18,335 bases of DNA, from positions 1-18,335 of the forward strand of contig SKKV01000010.1 in NCBI GenBank assembly GCA_007123575.1, read 5' to 3'. A model generated the notes under the pieces. It saw only the letters and a list, made by a program, of their open reading frames with translations. It did not search any database and was not told where the DNA came from. The stretch comes from Wenzhouxiangella sp. (GTDB lineage: Bacteria > Pseudomonadota > Gammaproteobacteria > Xanthomonadales > Wenzhouxiangellaceae). Positions 6,283 to 14,280 of the stretch are shown in pieces (the first letter of the stretch is position 1; every line of letters starts with the position of its first letter). Position numbers and translations under genes: made by a program.

Positions 6283-6664
6283 GGTAGTTTGTGCAGACAG
6301 CTCGGCAAGCCACTTAAGCCATCCTGCTCGCACCGCCTTACCAAGTGCTTTTTTGTGATCCCTTTTGTTTGCACACCAAATTCTGCGCTGATGACTCTTT
6401 ACGCATGAGTAGCACCCTGGAAACTCTTTATGGCATCGAAGTGAATGCCGATCTACTTTATTAAGCAGAACTTCAGCGTGTCAACCGCGACACCCAGACC
6501 CGCCTGAACGCATAATTTTTGATCTGGAACGCATTCAGCCGCAGCGTGGCTTTGTTTCGGGGTCAAGTCCAATCTTCACGGGTATCAAGCTACAATTACA
6601 GAAGTAAAGTAATAGAGTCTGACTGAGAGGCAGCAAATAAGTCTCTTGCAACCGGCAAAAAGGA
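6283..6664. other. non-coding stretch right of AbiE module 2
   Basis: No credible intact gene on either strand. The only protein-like trace is the 19-codon frame at 6405-6464. Several short frames end quickly, consistent with decayed mobile DNA at the island's right margin. No fourth copy of the tRNA core is present here. Confidence 0.5.
6405..6464 (+). pseudogene. possible scrap of an IS256-type transposase
   Basis: The frame reads MSSTLETLYGIEVNADLLY and stops. IS256-family transposases have a segment of the form LYGxEVSxxLI near their N-terminal third, preceded by TLYAxGM; here LMTLYA lies just upstream in another frame, ending in TGA. The match is short, so this is only a suggestion. Confidence 0.3.
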
Positions 6665-6705
6665 GGCTGGCGCCCGAAAGTGCAGGGAGGGTGTGGGCGC
6701 CAGCC
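6665..6705. terminator. strong GC-rich hairpin between the island and the core chromosome
   Basis: GGCTGGCGCCC (6665-6675) and GGGCGCCAGCC (6695-6705) form a perfect 11-bp stem around a 19-nt loop. No U tract follows on either strand, so it is not a textbook intrinsic terminator. It could be a remnant of a repeat or an RNA structure. Confidence 0.35.
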
Positions 6706-6765
6706 AGAACGGTGTTTTAAACCGCTCTACCTAAGGAATACGAATTTGGCAGGCTGAATGGGTCA

Positions 6766-6792
6766 CGGTTTTTGCAAAAAACCGCGGGTTTT
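6766..6792 (-). terminator. candidate terminator of the GGDEF-EAL gene
   Basis: Just past the stop codon at 6805, two overlapping short hairpins can form: AAAACC-3-GGTTTT (6778-6792) and an 8-bp stem with CGG at its base (6766-6784). On the minus strand the first ends in a run of T. The stems are AT-rich and mutually exclusive, so termination strength is uncertain. Confidence 0.35.
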
Positions 6793-6804
6793 GTCTCAAA
6801 CCAT

Positions 6805-9072
6805 CTAGATGCTGGTTTCGATGTCGAATTTGTTACGCCATGGCAATTCGCCTTGCAGCATCTTTTGAATCTCGTCGGCATCGACCGGCTTCGAGAACAG
6901 GAAGCCTTGGGCGAAATCACACCGGAAACTTCTGAGCATCGCTAACTGATCGACTTGCTCGACCCCCTCAGCAACGGTTTGCATACCCAAATCGCTGGCC
7001 AGGCTGCAGATTGTTCGGGTGATGGCCTGGTCTTCCTTGTCCTGGGCCAGGTCCTGAACGAAGCCTCGGTCAATCTTGACGACCGAAATCGGGAAGTTCT
7101 TCAGGTAGGCTAGTGATGAGTACCCGACGCCGAAGTCGTCGACCACGATACGCATGCCAATGTCGTGAAGCTTCTTCAGCAGACGCCGATTGCGCATCAG
7201 ATTTTCGATCAGGATTTCTTCGGTAATCTCCAGATGGATCAGCGCGGGATCAATACTGTAGCTGTGCAGCAAGACACTGAGCTTTTCGGCGAAATCGCTT
7301 TCGCGGATTTGTGCGCCTGAAATATTGACCGCTAGACCAGGTGGGTGGGCGACCTGTTTTTTCCATTCACTCAAGTCGGCCACGGCGCGCTCCATGGCAA
7401 AGTCGCCAAGCCTCCCGATCACGCCAGTTTCCTCGGCAACGCGAATGAACTCCTGCGACGGCACCTGGTAGCCTTTTTCGTGCTCCCAGCGAAGCAGCGC
7501 TTCCAAGCCGATCAGGGAGAAGTCCTTGAGACTGACAATCGGCTGGTACACCACTCGGAACTGGTCTGCATCCAGGGCGTGGCGAATGTCCCGGCTCAGG
7601 TTCAGGCGATGCTGGGCCTGGCTGAACATCTCGCGGGTGAACACGGCAAACTGGTTGCGGCCGGCGTTTTTGGCCTTGAACAACGCCGTGTCGGCGTTCT
7701 GGATCAGGTCAGCCACGGTTTCCCCAGATTCCGGAAAATAGGCAATACCGATGCTGGCCGAAACGAACAACCGGTGATCATCAATCGCGAAACCATGGTC
7801 CAGGGAACGCAGAATATTGATGACCAAGCGCTCAATATCTTCTCTGTTGGGGCGCATCGCTGCGATCAGAAACTCATCTCCGCCGTGTCTGCCGACGAAA
7901 TCACGCTCGTTCAAGACCGTAGCCAAACGGCGCGGAATTTCACACAGCAGCTGGTCACCAAGCTGGTGACCCAGCGAATCATTGATGTCCTTGAACTGGT
8001 CCAGATCAAAAAACATCAGCGCGAGCTGACCCTGAACCTGATGACTGTCGGCCAGAATTCGCTTCAGATAGCGGGTCGAGCCAGTGCGATTGGGCAGTCC
8101 TGTCAGCGGATCATGGGTGACCAGCATTTCCATTTCCTGCTCGGCCAGTTCGCGCTCCCGGACTTCTTCCCCCAGTCGGCGATTGGATGTGGCGAGCACC
8201 CGGGCATGGCGCGCCGTGTTCAGGGCCAGAAAGGTGATGATGGCCAACAGGAGTGAAACGGCACTGCCACCGAACAAGGCAACCACAGGCAAGGCCGAAG
8301 CATATTGCACACGTCCAGATTCGCTCATTCCGAACTCGAACTGCATTTCATCACCATCACCATCGAGGTCTAGCGAGAATCCTGCACGCCACTCGTAGTC
8401 TTGGTAATCCGGCGGCTCGGGATGCGGAAAAATGACGGTGTCGCGCGACCGAACGCGCAGCTTGAGTTCGTCTCGAAACATATCCGAGACCATTCGCTCG
8501 ACCGCGTCGGGGACGCTGAAAGTGGCGGCCAGAAAGCCAGCATGCTCGTCTCCCTGGCCAATTGGGTGGTAAAAGGTCAGGGTAAAGCGGCCATCGGGAA
8601 GGAGCACCGGACGGGCAACCAGAAAATCTCCGCTTTGCGCGATCATTTCCAGTGAATCACCGTATTGTCGGGCCGGGGCAAAGGCCAGTTCAGCGTCGCC
8701 ATTCGGCTGGCCGGTTCGCTCCACCCACAGCAGGTGCAGGTCCTTGTCCAGCACCCCAATCGCATGGTAGTAGGCGTGATGAAGCTTGAACATGCCGACC
8801 TCACGTCGCCAGCCCGCCTGGTCGTCAAGGCCGTGATAGCTCAGGCGGGCCGCCATGCGTTGGTGGGCCTGAATTTGCTCGAACACGCCGGCGAGCATGT
8901 CGGCGCGCACGTAGTCGGCCAGCTGGCGGACGTGGCGCTCCAAGGCGCTATCCTGAGCATCAACCAGTCCGCGATAGAAGAGGAAATTGGTTGCCAATGC
9001 AGCGGTCAGCATCAGCAAGGCAAGCAGAAATGCGAGCCGTGGCGAGCCCGGAGCAGACGGCGAATCAGTCAC
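6805..9072 (-). CDS. membrane GGDEF-EAL cyclic-di-GMP turnover protein
   Basis: Start chosen at GTG 9072 (MTDSPSAPGSPRLAF; 755 residues), because the extra 53 residues of the longer frame look untranslated and span a -10 box. Transmembrane helices at about 12-32 and 260-284 bracket a ~225-residue periplasmic sensor region of no family I can name. Next come a short coiled-coil linker, a GGDEF domain with intact GGDEF at 397-401, and an EAL domain with EALLRW at 524-529, NIS, ITEE, DDFGVGYSS, KIDRGF and VAEGVE. Both catalytic sets look complete, so it could make and degrade c-di-GMP. The inhibitory I-site RxxD is absent (NERD in its place). The sensor has an acidic DLDGDGDE loop near 235-242. 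It is divergent from the small membrane protein gene. Confidence 0.9.
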   Translation of the reverse strand: MTDSPSAPGSPRLAFLLALLMLTAALATNFLFYRGLVDAQDSALERHVRQLADYVRADMLAGVFEQIQAHQRMAARLSYHGLDDQAGWRREVGMFKLHHAYYHAIGVLDKDLHLLWVERTGQPNGDAELAFAPARQYGDSLEMIAQSGDFLVARPVLLPDGRFTLTFYHPIGQGDEHAGFLAATFSVPDAVERMVSDMFRDELKLRVRSRDTVIFPHPEPPDYQDYEWRAGFSLDLDGDGDEMQFEFGMSESGRVQYASALPVVALFGGSAVSLLLAIITFLALNTARHARVLATSNRRLGEEVRERELAEQEMEMLVTHDPLTGLPNRTGSTRYLKRILADSHQVQGQLALMFFDLDQFKDINDSLGHQLGDQLLCEIPRRLATVLNERDFVGRHGGDEFLIAAMRPNREDIERLVINILRSLDHGFAIDDHRLFVSASIGIAYFPESGETVADLIQNADTALFKAKNAGRNQFAVFTREMFSQAQHRLNLSRDIRHALDADQFRVVYQPIVSLKDFSLIGLEALLRWEHEKGYQVPSQEFIRVAEETGVIGRLGDFAMERAVADLSEWKKQVAHPPGLAVNISGAQIRESDFAEKLSVLLHSYSIDPALIHLEITEEILIENLMRNRRLLKKLHDIGMRIVVDDFGVGYSSLAYLKNFPISVVKIDRGFVQDLAQDKEDQAITRTICSLASDLGMQTVAEGVEQVDQLAMLRSFRCDFAQGFLFSKPVDADEIQKMLQGELPWRNKFDIETSI

Positions 9073-9162
9073 CGGACACCTGGCGCTTCCCGGATCAAAC
9101 TGAATGTGGACTGACGACGCACGAAGACTGATTCCGAGGCATCGATGAGGAGTGGGGAAGAG

Positions 9163-9168
9163 ATTATA
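9163..9168 (-). promoter_or_regulatory. -10 box of the GGDEF-EAL gene
   Basis: Perfect TATAAT on the minus strand, preceded by GC and located 90 bp upstream of the preferred GTG start. No good -35 is visible. Its position supports the shorter protein start, since the longer frame would begin upstream of it. Confidence 0.4.
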
Positions 9169-9216
9169 GCGAAAGTTGATAGATGGCCTTGGGTAACCGT
9201 GAATTACACTGTCGCG

Positions 9217-9645
9217 ATGAGCTTGATCCACCAGAATTTTCTGGCCTTTCCTCCAACCCGCTTGCTGGCCAGCATTGTCGGAGCCTTGGTCATCTCGGTA
9301 GTCGTCAGCGAGAGCCTGCTGGCGCTCCTACCCTTGCTGGTTTCAGACTTCCAGCGGCTCCAGGCAGATCAGCACAATCCAGCCCTTTGGGCGCTGATTC
9401 TGCAGATACTGATCTGGTCGATAGCCGGATTCATTGCCGCCGCCTTTGCCGCAGCCCTGTCTGGGTCGCGCGCGGCAGGCTGGGCGGCCGCAGGCCTTTG
9501 GCTGGTGCCGACCTCGCTCAGCCTGGGCTTGATCGGTCTTGACAATCACCTGATCGCCGCCGGCGGTTTGCTGATTATCCTGGCAGGCATAGGCGGCGCC
9601 GGTCTGGCTGTCCGACTGATGGCGACAGACAAAGCGCCGCGATGA
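9217..9645 (+). CDS. hypothetical four-helix integral membrane protein
   Basis: Start taken at ATG 9217 (MSLIHQNFLAF; 142 residues), where similarity to a normal membrane-protein N-terminus begins; ATG 9145 would add 24 residues overlapping the neighbouring promoter. Four hydrophobic segments are visible: RLLASIVGALVISVVV, ALILQILIWSIAGFIAAAFA, AAGLWLVPTSLSLGLIGL, and AAGGLLIILAGIGGAGLAV. No catalytic or binding motif is seen and I do not recognise a family. It precedes the cytochrome gene by 95 bp on the same strand. A bioenergetic or envelope role is only suggested by that neighbour. Confidence 0.65.
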   Translation: MSLIHQNFLAFPPTRLLASIVGALVISVVVSESLLALLPLLVSDFQRLQADQHNPALWALILQILIWSIAGFIAAAFAAALSGSRAAGWAAAGLWLVPTSLSLGLIGLDNHLIAAGGLLIILAGIGGAGLAVRLMATDKAPR

Positions 9646-9652
9646 TGCAGCT

Positions 9653-9665
9653 GCGATATAATCGC
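9653..9665 (+). promoter_or_regulatory. possible promoter/operator before the cytochrome gene
   Basis: The small palindrome GCGAT-ATA-ATCGC contains a perfect TATAAT (9657-9662). It lies 75 bp upstream of the cytochrome start. No convincing -35 is found, so the call is tentative. Confidence 0.3.
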
Positions 9666-9740
9666 AAATTCTGCGTATGACCGATAGATTTCGTCGCGCA
9701 CCTGAAACTTTACATTTGAATATCACGAGGTTGACCCGGC

Positions 9741-10244
9741 GTGTCCGCTGAGCATGATCGTCTTTTCATCAGAAACTTCAGTCTGACCCTGGTCGGGCTG
9801 TTGGTGTTCACCATTGTCATCATCCTGGCTGCTCGAGCCATACATCACCAGCTAGAGCCCAGCGAGAACCCGGCCCGCGAGGCAGCGAGGCTGGACCGGC
9901 TGCAGCCGGTTGCCGGCGTCTTCGCTGGTGAAACCGGGCGCGCTGCAGCCGCTGCCGCTGCGGCAGCCGCTGCGGCAGCCGAACCGCAAGTGGCCTTTGG
10001 CGGCTCGCTGGACGGTGGACTGATCTACGAGCGCGCCTGCGCCAGCTGTCACGAGGTGGGGGCTGCGGGTGCGCCGCTGATGACAGCCAGCGCCTGGGCC
10101 GGACGCATCGAACAAGGCATGGAAACCCTGGTGGCCAACGCCATCAATGGCATCGGTGCCATGCCCCCGCGCGGAGGCCGGCGCGACCTCAGCGATGAGC
10201 AGATCGAAATTTCCGTGGCCTACATGCTCGACATGCTGGAGTGA
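9741..10244 (+). CDS. membrane-anchored class I c-type cytochrome (cytochrome c5-like)
   Basis: A 167-residue protein starting at GTG 9741, with a GAGG ribosome-binding site about 10 nt upstream. One transmembrane helix at about 13-33 anchors it, leaving the C-terminal domain in the periplasm. Residues 68-80 are thirteen consecutive alanines, a low-complexity linker. The heme c motif CASCH is at 100-104, and Met141 in IGAMPPRGG is the likely sixth ligand, as in c5-type cytochromes; the C-terminal helix (EQIEISVAYMLDML) is typical. It should carry electrons between membrane complexes, but the partner oxidase or reductase is not in this window. Its last 25 bp overlap the convergent acpH. Confidence 0.88.
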   Translation: MSAEHDRLFIRNFSLTLVGLLVFTIVIILAARAIHHQLEPSENPAREAARLDRLQPVAGVFAGETGRAAAAAAAAAAAAAEPQVAFGGSLDGGLIYERACASCHEVGAAGAPLMTASAWAGRIEQGMETLVANAINGIGAMPPRGGRRDLSDEQIEISVAYMLDMLE

Positions 10245-10822
10245 CATCGCCAGGCGGCTACCCGGGCCTTCAGGTCCGGAAACAAGGCCAGAAACACCTG
10301 CTCGATTTGCGGATCATAGCGATCAAGCAGTTCAAGCCCGCCAGCCAGCGGGCTTTTTCTTTTGTGCCTTGCCTCCAGGCCGGCAAAGATCTGACGTAAC
10401 AAATCCCTGTCCTGGTAGCGTTGCCACAGGTTTTTGTGGCGAGCCCAGGCTGCAAAACGCAGCAGGCGTGGCGGCAAGCTTGACTGGTGCTCAGCCAACA
10501 ACGTGTCGGTGGCACGGGCAAAGTCAGCCAGCGGCACGGGCCCGAATCTATCCCAATGCCGGCTAAGCATGCAGTCGAACAATACATCGGTGATAACGCC
10601 GCCATAGCGGCGCCACGGCGGCTGCAAACGGCTGAGAAAAGCGCGCAGGTCCGGATGCTGATCCGACCAGGCATCAATACGCCGATGCAAAATGACCCCG
10701 CTGGCCCAGGACGACGGCAAGCTTTCCAGCGCCTCCCGACCCTTGACGTAATCGCCCAGAAAGGCCCCCGTACGCAGGCCCTCATCGCCGTCAGCCAACA
10801 CCAGGTGCGCCAGGTAATTCAC
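10220..10822 (-). CDS. acpH: acyl-carrier-protein phosphodiesterase (AcpH/DUF479 family)
   Basis: Start chosen at GTG 10822 (MNYLAHLVLA; 200 residues), which matches the family's invariant opening; the longer frame runs back through the divergent gene's leader. Seen motifs are NYLAHLVLA (2-10), GAFLGDYVKG (19-28), HRRIDAWSDQHP (46-57) and RRYGGVITDVLFDCML. AcpH removes the 4'-phosphopantetheine group from acyl carrier protein, giving apo-ACP; the conserved Asp and His residues bind the metal. Length fits the ~193-residue E. coli protein. It ends within the 3' end of the cytochrome gene (25-bp tail-to-tail overlap) and is divergent from the next hydrolase gene. Confidence 0.85.
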   Translation of the reverse strand: MNYLAHLVLADGDEGLRTGAFLGDYVKGREALESLPSSWASGVILHRRIDAWSDQHPDLRAFLSRLQPPWRRYGGVITDVLFDCMLSRHWDRFGPVPLADFARATDTLLAEHQSSLPPRLLRFAAWARHKNLWQRYQDRDLLRQIFAGLEARHKRKSPLAGGLELLDRYDPQIEQVFLALFPDLKARVAAWRCHSSMSSM

Positions 10823-10907
10823 CGCTTCTGCATGCTCCGAGGTCTCTGAGTTATCATGATCGTCTGTTCCGGACCAACCAGGCAAGCCAGCAGGAGCCGA
10901 AACCGAA

Positions 10908-11564
10908 GTGCTCGACCCTGACAACTTACCAACTGAAGCTACGGAATGCTTCATTACCGGGCCTGCCGGCAAGCTCGAAGTGCTGGTTGACTACCCTGAA
11001 GACATGACCGTGAGGCCGGCCGTTGTCGTGCTTTGCCATCCGCATCCGCAGCACGGCGGCACCATGCGCAACAAGGTTGTAACTATCATGGAACGTGCTT
11101 TGCGCGAGCTGGGGCTACCGACGGTGCGCTTCAATTTCCGCGGCGTTGGCGAGAGCGAGGGAGAGTTTGACGACGGCGATGGCGAAACGGCCGATCTGAT
11201 GGCCGTGATCGACTGGGTCCGCAGCGTACGACCTGACGATGATCTGTGGCTTGGCGGCTTTTCCTTTGGCGCATTCGTCACTCTCAAGGCGGCCCAGGAT
11301 GTGCCAGTGCGCCAGCTGATCTCCATCGCTCCGCCAGTCGAACGCTACGGTTTCAGCGACTTTGTTCCACCCAACTGCCCCTGGCTGGTGGTTCAGGGTG
11401 ATGAGGACGATGTCGTTTCGCCTGAGGCGGTGGTGACTTGGTCCGAAGGACTGGATCAAAAGCCCAGCCTGGTGATCATGGAAGGCACCGGCCATTTTTT
11501 CCATCGCCGTTTGATGGACCTTCGTGGCCTGATCAAAAACCACGTCCAGCCGAACCTGCCCTGA
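10908..11564 (+). CDS. alpha/beta hydrolase of the COG2945-like group
   Basis: A 218-residue cytoplasmic protein starting at GTG 10908, with GGAG about 12 nt upstream. The order of motifs is that of a small dienelactone-hydrolase-like alpha/beta hydrolase: CHPHPQHGGTM (43-53), FNFRGVGESEG (75-85), nucleophile elbow GFSFG (117-121, Ser119), the acid in VQGDEDDVVS (162-171), and the catalytic histidine in GTGHFFHR (His196). The triad is complete. The natural substrate is unknown; the protein is small and lacks a lid or signal peptide. zapE follows after 6 bp, so the two are likely co-transcribed. Confidence 0.82.
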   Translation: MLDPDNLPTEATECFITGPAGKLEVLVDYPEDMTVRPAVVVLCHPHPQHGGTMRNKVVTIMERALRELGLPTVRFNFRGVGESEGEFDDGDGETADLMAVIDWVRSVRPDDDLWLGGFSFGAFVTLKAAQDVPVRQLISIAPPVERYGFSDFVPPNCPWLVVQGDEDDVVSPEAVVTWSEGLDQKPSLVIMEGTGHFFHRRLMDLRGLIKNHVQPNLP

Positions 11565-11570
11565 GCCTTT

Positions 11571-12665
11571 ATGGCGCGCGCTGCAGCAAGTGGGCCCGAT
11601 CGCGCCTACCAGGCACTGGTCAGCGAAGGCCGGCTGAAGCCAGATCCGGCCCAACGACACATGGTCGACCACCTCGAGAAACGCTTCGAGCGGCTGGTCA
11701 AGCAGCACTCCGGTCTTCTGAAGCGCCTGCGAACCAAGCGGAAGCCGGTCACGGGACTGTATCTGCACGGGAAAGTGGGTCGCGGCAAGACCATGCTGAT
11801 GGACTTGTTTGCTGACTGTCTCGATGATGCCGGCGTACCGGTCTGGCGAATTCATTTTCACCGGTTCATGGACCACGTCCACGCTGAACTGGCCAAGCTC
11901 AAGCACAAGCGCGACCCCCTGACCGGTGTGGCCGGCCGCATCGCCGATCGCGCCCGCGTGCTATGTTTCGACGAATTCCATGTCGCCGACATCGGCGATG
12001 CCATGATCCTGGGCGAGTTATTGCGCCACCTGTTGAGCCGGGTAACCCTGGTGGCGACCAGCAACACCGAGCCTGACCAGCTCTATGCCGACGGCTTGCA
12101 GCGGGCCCGCTTCGTTCCAGCAATAGAATCGATCAAAAGCCACTGCGAGGTGATCAGCCTGGATGCCATTGAAGACTATCGCCTGCGCGAGTTGGTCAAG
12201 CACCCGGTCTACTACTTCCCGCAAAGCGATTCCACGCTGGAAGCCCTGGATCTGGAATTCAGCGCCTTGACCACCGGCGAGCGCATCAGCGAGCAGCCCA
12301 TCAAGGTCCGTGGCCACAACATCCAGCCCTGCAAACGCGCTGGCGCGGTCGCCTGGTTCGATTTTCCCACCCTCTGCCAGGGGCCACGCGCCAGCGCCGA
12401 CTACATCGAGCTCGCCCGCCGTTTTGGCACCATTGTGATCAGCGATATCCCGCAGCTTGACGATGCCGACAACGACGCAACGCGCCGTTTCATTCACTTG
12501 GTCGACGAATGCTACGACCGGGCGGTCAAACTGATCATTTCAGCCGAGGTTGAGCCCGAACAGCTCTACTGCGGCCGCCGCCTGGCGCCGCTGTTCGAAC
12601 GGACCTGCTCCCGCCTGACCGAAATGCAAAGCCGCGACTACCTGGCCCTGCCCCACCAACCCTGA
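11571..12665 (+). CDS. zapE: cell division protein ZapE (AFG1-like AAA+ ATPase)
   Basis: A 364-residue protein, close to the ~375 residues of E. coli ZapE. Walker A is GKVGRGKT (67-74), Walker B LCFDEF (131-136), sensor 1 VATSNTEPDQLY (161-172), and GLQRARFVPAI (175-185) holds the arginine-finger region. ZapE is an ATPase that associates with FtsZ at the constriction site, especially under low oxygen or heat. The start at ATG 11571 gives the usual N-terminus (QALVSEGRLKPDPAQ) seen in the family. It lies 6 bp after the hydrolase stop and converges on the TetR gene, 12 bp away. Confidence 0.93.
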   Translation: MARAAASGPDRAYQALVSEGRLKPDPAQRHMVDHLEKRFERLVKQHSGLLKRLRTKRKPVTGLYLHGKVGRGKTMLMDLFADCLDDAGVPVWRIHFHRFMDHVHAELAKLKHKRDPLTGVAGRIADRARVLCFDEFHVADIGDAMILGELLRHLLSRVTLVATSNTEPDQLYADGLQRARFVPAIESIKSHCEVISLDAIEDYRLRELVKHPVYYFPQSDSTLEALDLEFSALTTGERISEQPIKVRGHNIQPCKRAGAVAWFDFPTLCQGPRASADYIELARRFGTIVISDIPQLDDADNDATRRFIHLVDECYDRAVKLIISAEVEPEQLYCGRRLAPLFERTCSRLTEMQSRDYLALPHQP

Positions 12666-12677
12666 CTGCTTTTCAAT

Positions 12678-13271
12678 TCAAAGATCGACCAGCGTTTCTA
12701 TGACATGCTGGACGTAGTCGTTGAACGCCGGCTCATCTCGATCCGGCACCAGGCCTTGCGCTTGTAGCTGCAAATAGCCGACATAGGATGAGTAAACCAG
12801 GTTTGCTCGCTGACGGGCGGCGGTCGGGTCCAGGCCCAGTTCTTCGAACGCTGCACTCAGGTACTTGATGCGGCGCGATGTAACCCGCTTCAGCACCGGC
12901 CCGACCCGAACATCGTCCGGCGTCGCACACAGCGCAACATAAATCCGGTGAGTCAAGGTCTGGCGACTAGTGCGCCAGACAAACTGAGCCAGGCGCTCTG
13001 CCGGCTGCTGGTCGGCCTTCAAGGCCATCTTCAGATGAGCACTGTCCTGATTTTCCCAACGCTTCAGCGCCCGTTCCAGCAACTCATCGCGTCCGGGAAA
13101 GTGCCAGTAAAAGCTGCCCTTGGTAATCCCCATACGTCGAGCCAGCGGCTCAACGCCCAGGGCGCTGATGCCTTTTTCGGCAATCAGTTCCAGCGCGGCC
13201 TGCTCCCAGTCGGCGGGCGTGAGCGGAGCGCGATCGGCACTTGAACGATTGGCAGGGGTGGAACTGACCAT
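12678..13271 (-). CDS. TetR-family transcriptional regulator
   Basis: A 197-residue protein. The N-terminal helix-turn-helix (about 20-65) contains WEQAALELIAEKGISALGVE and RRMGITKGSFYWHFPGRDEL, the standard TetR DNA-binding signature. The C-terminal half is the ligand-binding and dimer domain and cannot be assigned a ligand. It is divergent from, and its start codon is 55 bp from, the alpha/beta hydrolase-fadE pair, so it probably represses that pair and itself, perhaps responding to a fatty acid or acyl-CoA as other TetR regulators of beta-oxidation do. The shared leader has two GCATGC motifs (13302-13307 and 13325-13330), possible operator parts. Confidence 0.85.
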   Translation of the reverse strand: MVSSTPANRSSADRAPLTPADWEQAALELIAEKGISALGVEPLARRMGITKGSFYWHFPGRDELLERALKRWENQDSAHLKMALKADQQPAERLAQFVWRTSRQTLTHRIYVALCATPDDVRVGPVLKRVTSRRIKYLSAAFEELGLDPTAARQRANLVYSSYVGYLQLQAQGLVPDRDEPAFNDYVQHVIETLVDL

Positions 13272-13326
13272 GGGCAGGCATCATACTCTGAATTTATTCC
13301 AGCATGCACAGCAATTGGAGGTCTGC

Positions 13327-14280
13327 ATGCACAAGACGCAGAATCGTGGTAATGCACCATTGACTAATTCCAAATCGAACCCCATACTCAAGCGTATGGA
13401 AGCAGTCCGCAAACTCAATGACGATATACGGCGCCGCCAGATCTGGACAGACGATGGCGTTCGCCTGAGCCTTCGCTATTATGGTGACGACCGCGCGCCC
13501 TGCATCTTGATGGCGCACGGCTTCGGCCAGACCCAATATGCGTGGGAAGAAACCGGCAGGCGGCTGGCCGCTGCCGGCTGGCAGGCGGTCAGCTACGACG
13601 CGCGCGGCCATGGCGAGTCGGATCGCTCGCCCAACAATGAATATGATTTCGAGCAGTTCATTGAGGACTTTCGCCGGGTCTGCGACTCTCTACCCAACGT
13701 GCCGGTGGTGATTGGCGCATCAATGGGCGGGTTGATCGCGCTGCTGGCGCATTCGGAAAAGCCCAAGGTCGAGCTTCGTTCCCTGGTTCTGGTAGATATC
13801 GCCCCGCGCTGGGACGAGCGCGGCGTGACCGCCATGCTCGATTTCATGCGCCAGCACCCGGAAGGTTTTGCCACGCTGGAAGAAGCGACCGAAGCAGTCC
13901 GAGGTTTCTTGCCACATCGGCGCCGGACCCGGAAAACGACCAACCTGGATCGCAACCTGCGCCAGGCCGCCAACGGTCGTTGGTACTGGCACTGGGATCC
14001 GGCAATGCTGGCTCTGGTGGAGAAGAGCAGCAACCTGCAGACCCGGCTGCAGTCGGCCAGCCGTCGCCTGAAACTGCCGGCCCTGCTGGTTTCCGGCGGC
14101 ATGAGTGAACTGATCGGCGCCGAGCACGCCGAAGAATTTCTGAAGCTGGCCCCGCACGCCGAGCACGTTGAGGTGCCGAATGCGGCGCATATGGTGGCCG
14201 GCGATGCCAACGATCATTTTTTGTCCGCGATAGCCCCGTTTCTGAAGCGGCAGGCTGCGCAAGGAGCCTCTAAATCATGA
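13327..14280 (+). CDS. alpha/beta hydrolase coupled to fadE
   Basis: Start set at ATG 13327 (MHKTQNRGNA; 317 residues), because GGAGG lies 5 nt upstream (13317-13321); the frame stays open upstream, but only over the TetR gene. Motifs: HGFGQT (64-69), YDARGHGESD (90-99), nucleophile elbow GASMGG (130-135, Ser132) and the histidine in PNAAHMV (His288). The usual acid position reads GGMSELIG, placing Glu261 where Asp is normal. The substrate could be a lipid ester or acyl-CoA, judging from its fadE neighbour; this is inference. Its stop overlaps the fadE start (ATGA), so the two are translationally coupled. Confidence 0.85.
   Translation: MHKTQNRGNAPLTNSKSNPILKRMEAVRKLNDDIRRRQIWTDDGVRLSLRYYGDDRAPCILMAHGFGQTQYAWEETGRRLAAAGWQAVSYDARGHGESDRSPNNEYDFEQFIEDFRRVCDSLPNVPVVIGASMGGLIALLAHSEKPKVELRSLVLVDIAPRWDERGVTAMLDFMRQHPEGFATLEEATEAVRGFLPHRRRTRKTTNLDRNLRQAANGRWYWHWDPAMLALVEKSSNLQTRLQSASRRLKLPALLVSGGMSELIGAEHAEEFLKLAPHAEHVEVPNAAHMVAGDANDHFLSAIAPFLKRQAAQGASKS

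Noticed and set aside
6551..6566. GGGGTCAAGTCC, like sequences near REP-associated transposases
   Set aside because: A single copy with no inverted partner or transposase; not enough to call an element.
7345..8256. 303-codon plus-strand frame opposite the GGDEF-EAL gene
   Set aside because: The antisense protein has no recognisable motifs, while the minus strand encodes intact GGDEF and EAL motifs.
8346..8362. Plus-strand CAT/CAC run that would encode a His-tag-like stretch
   Set aside because: It is the complement of the DGDGDE codons of the GGDEF-EAL gene, not a tag or vector remnant.
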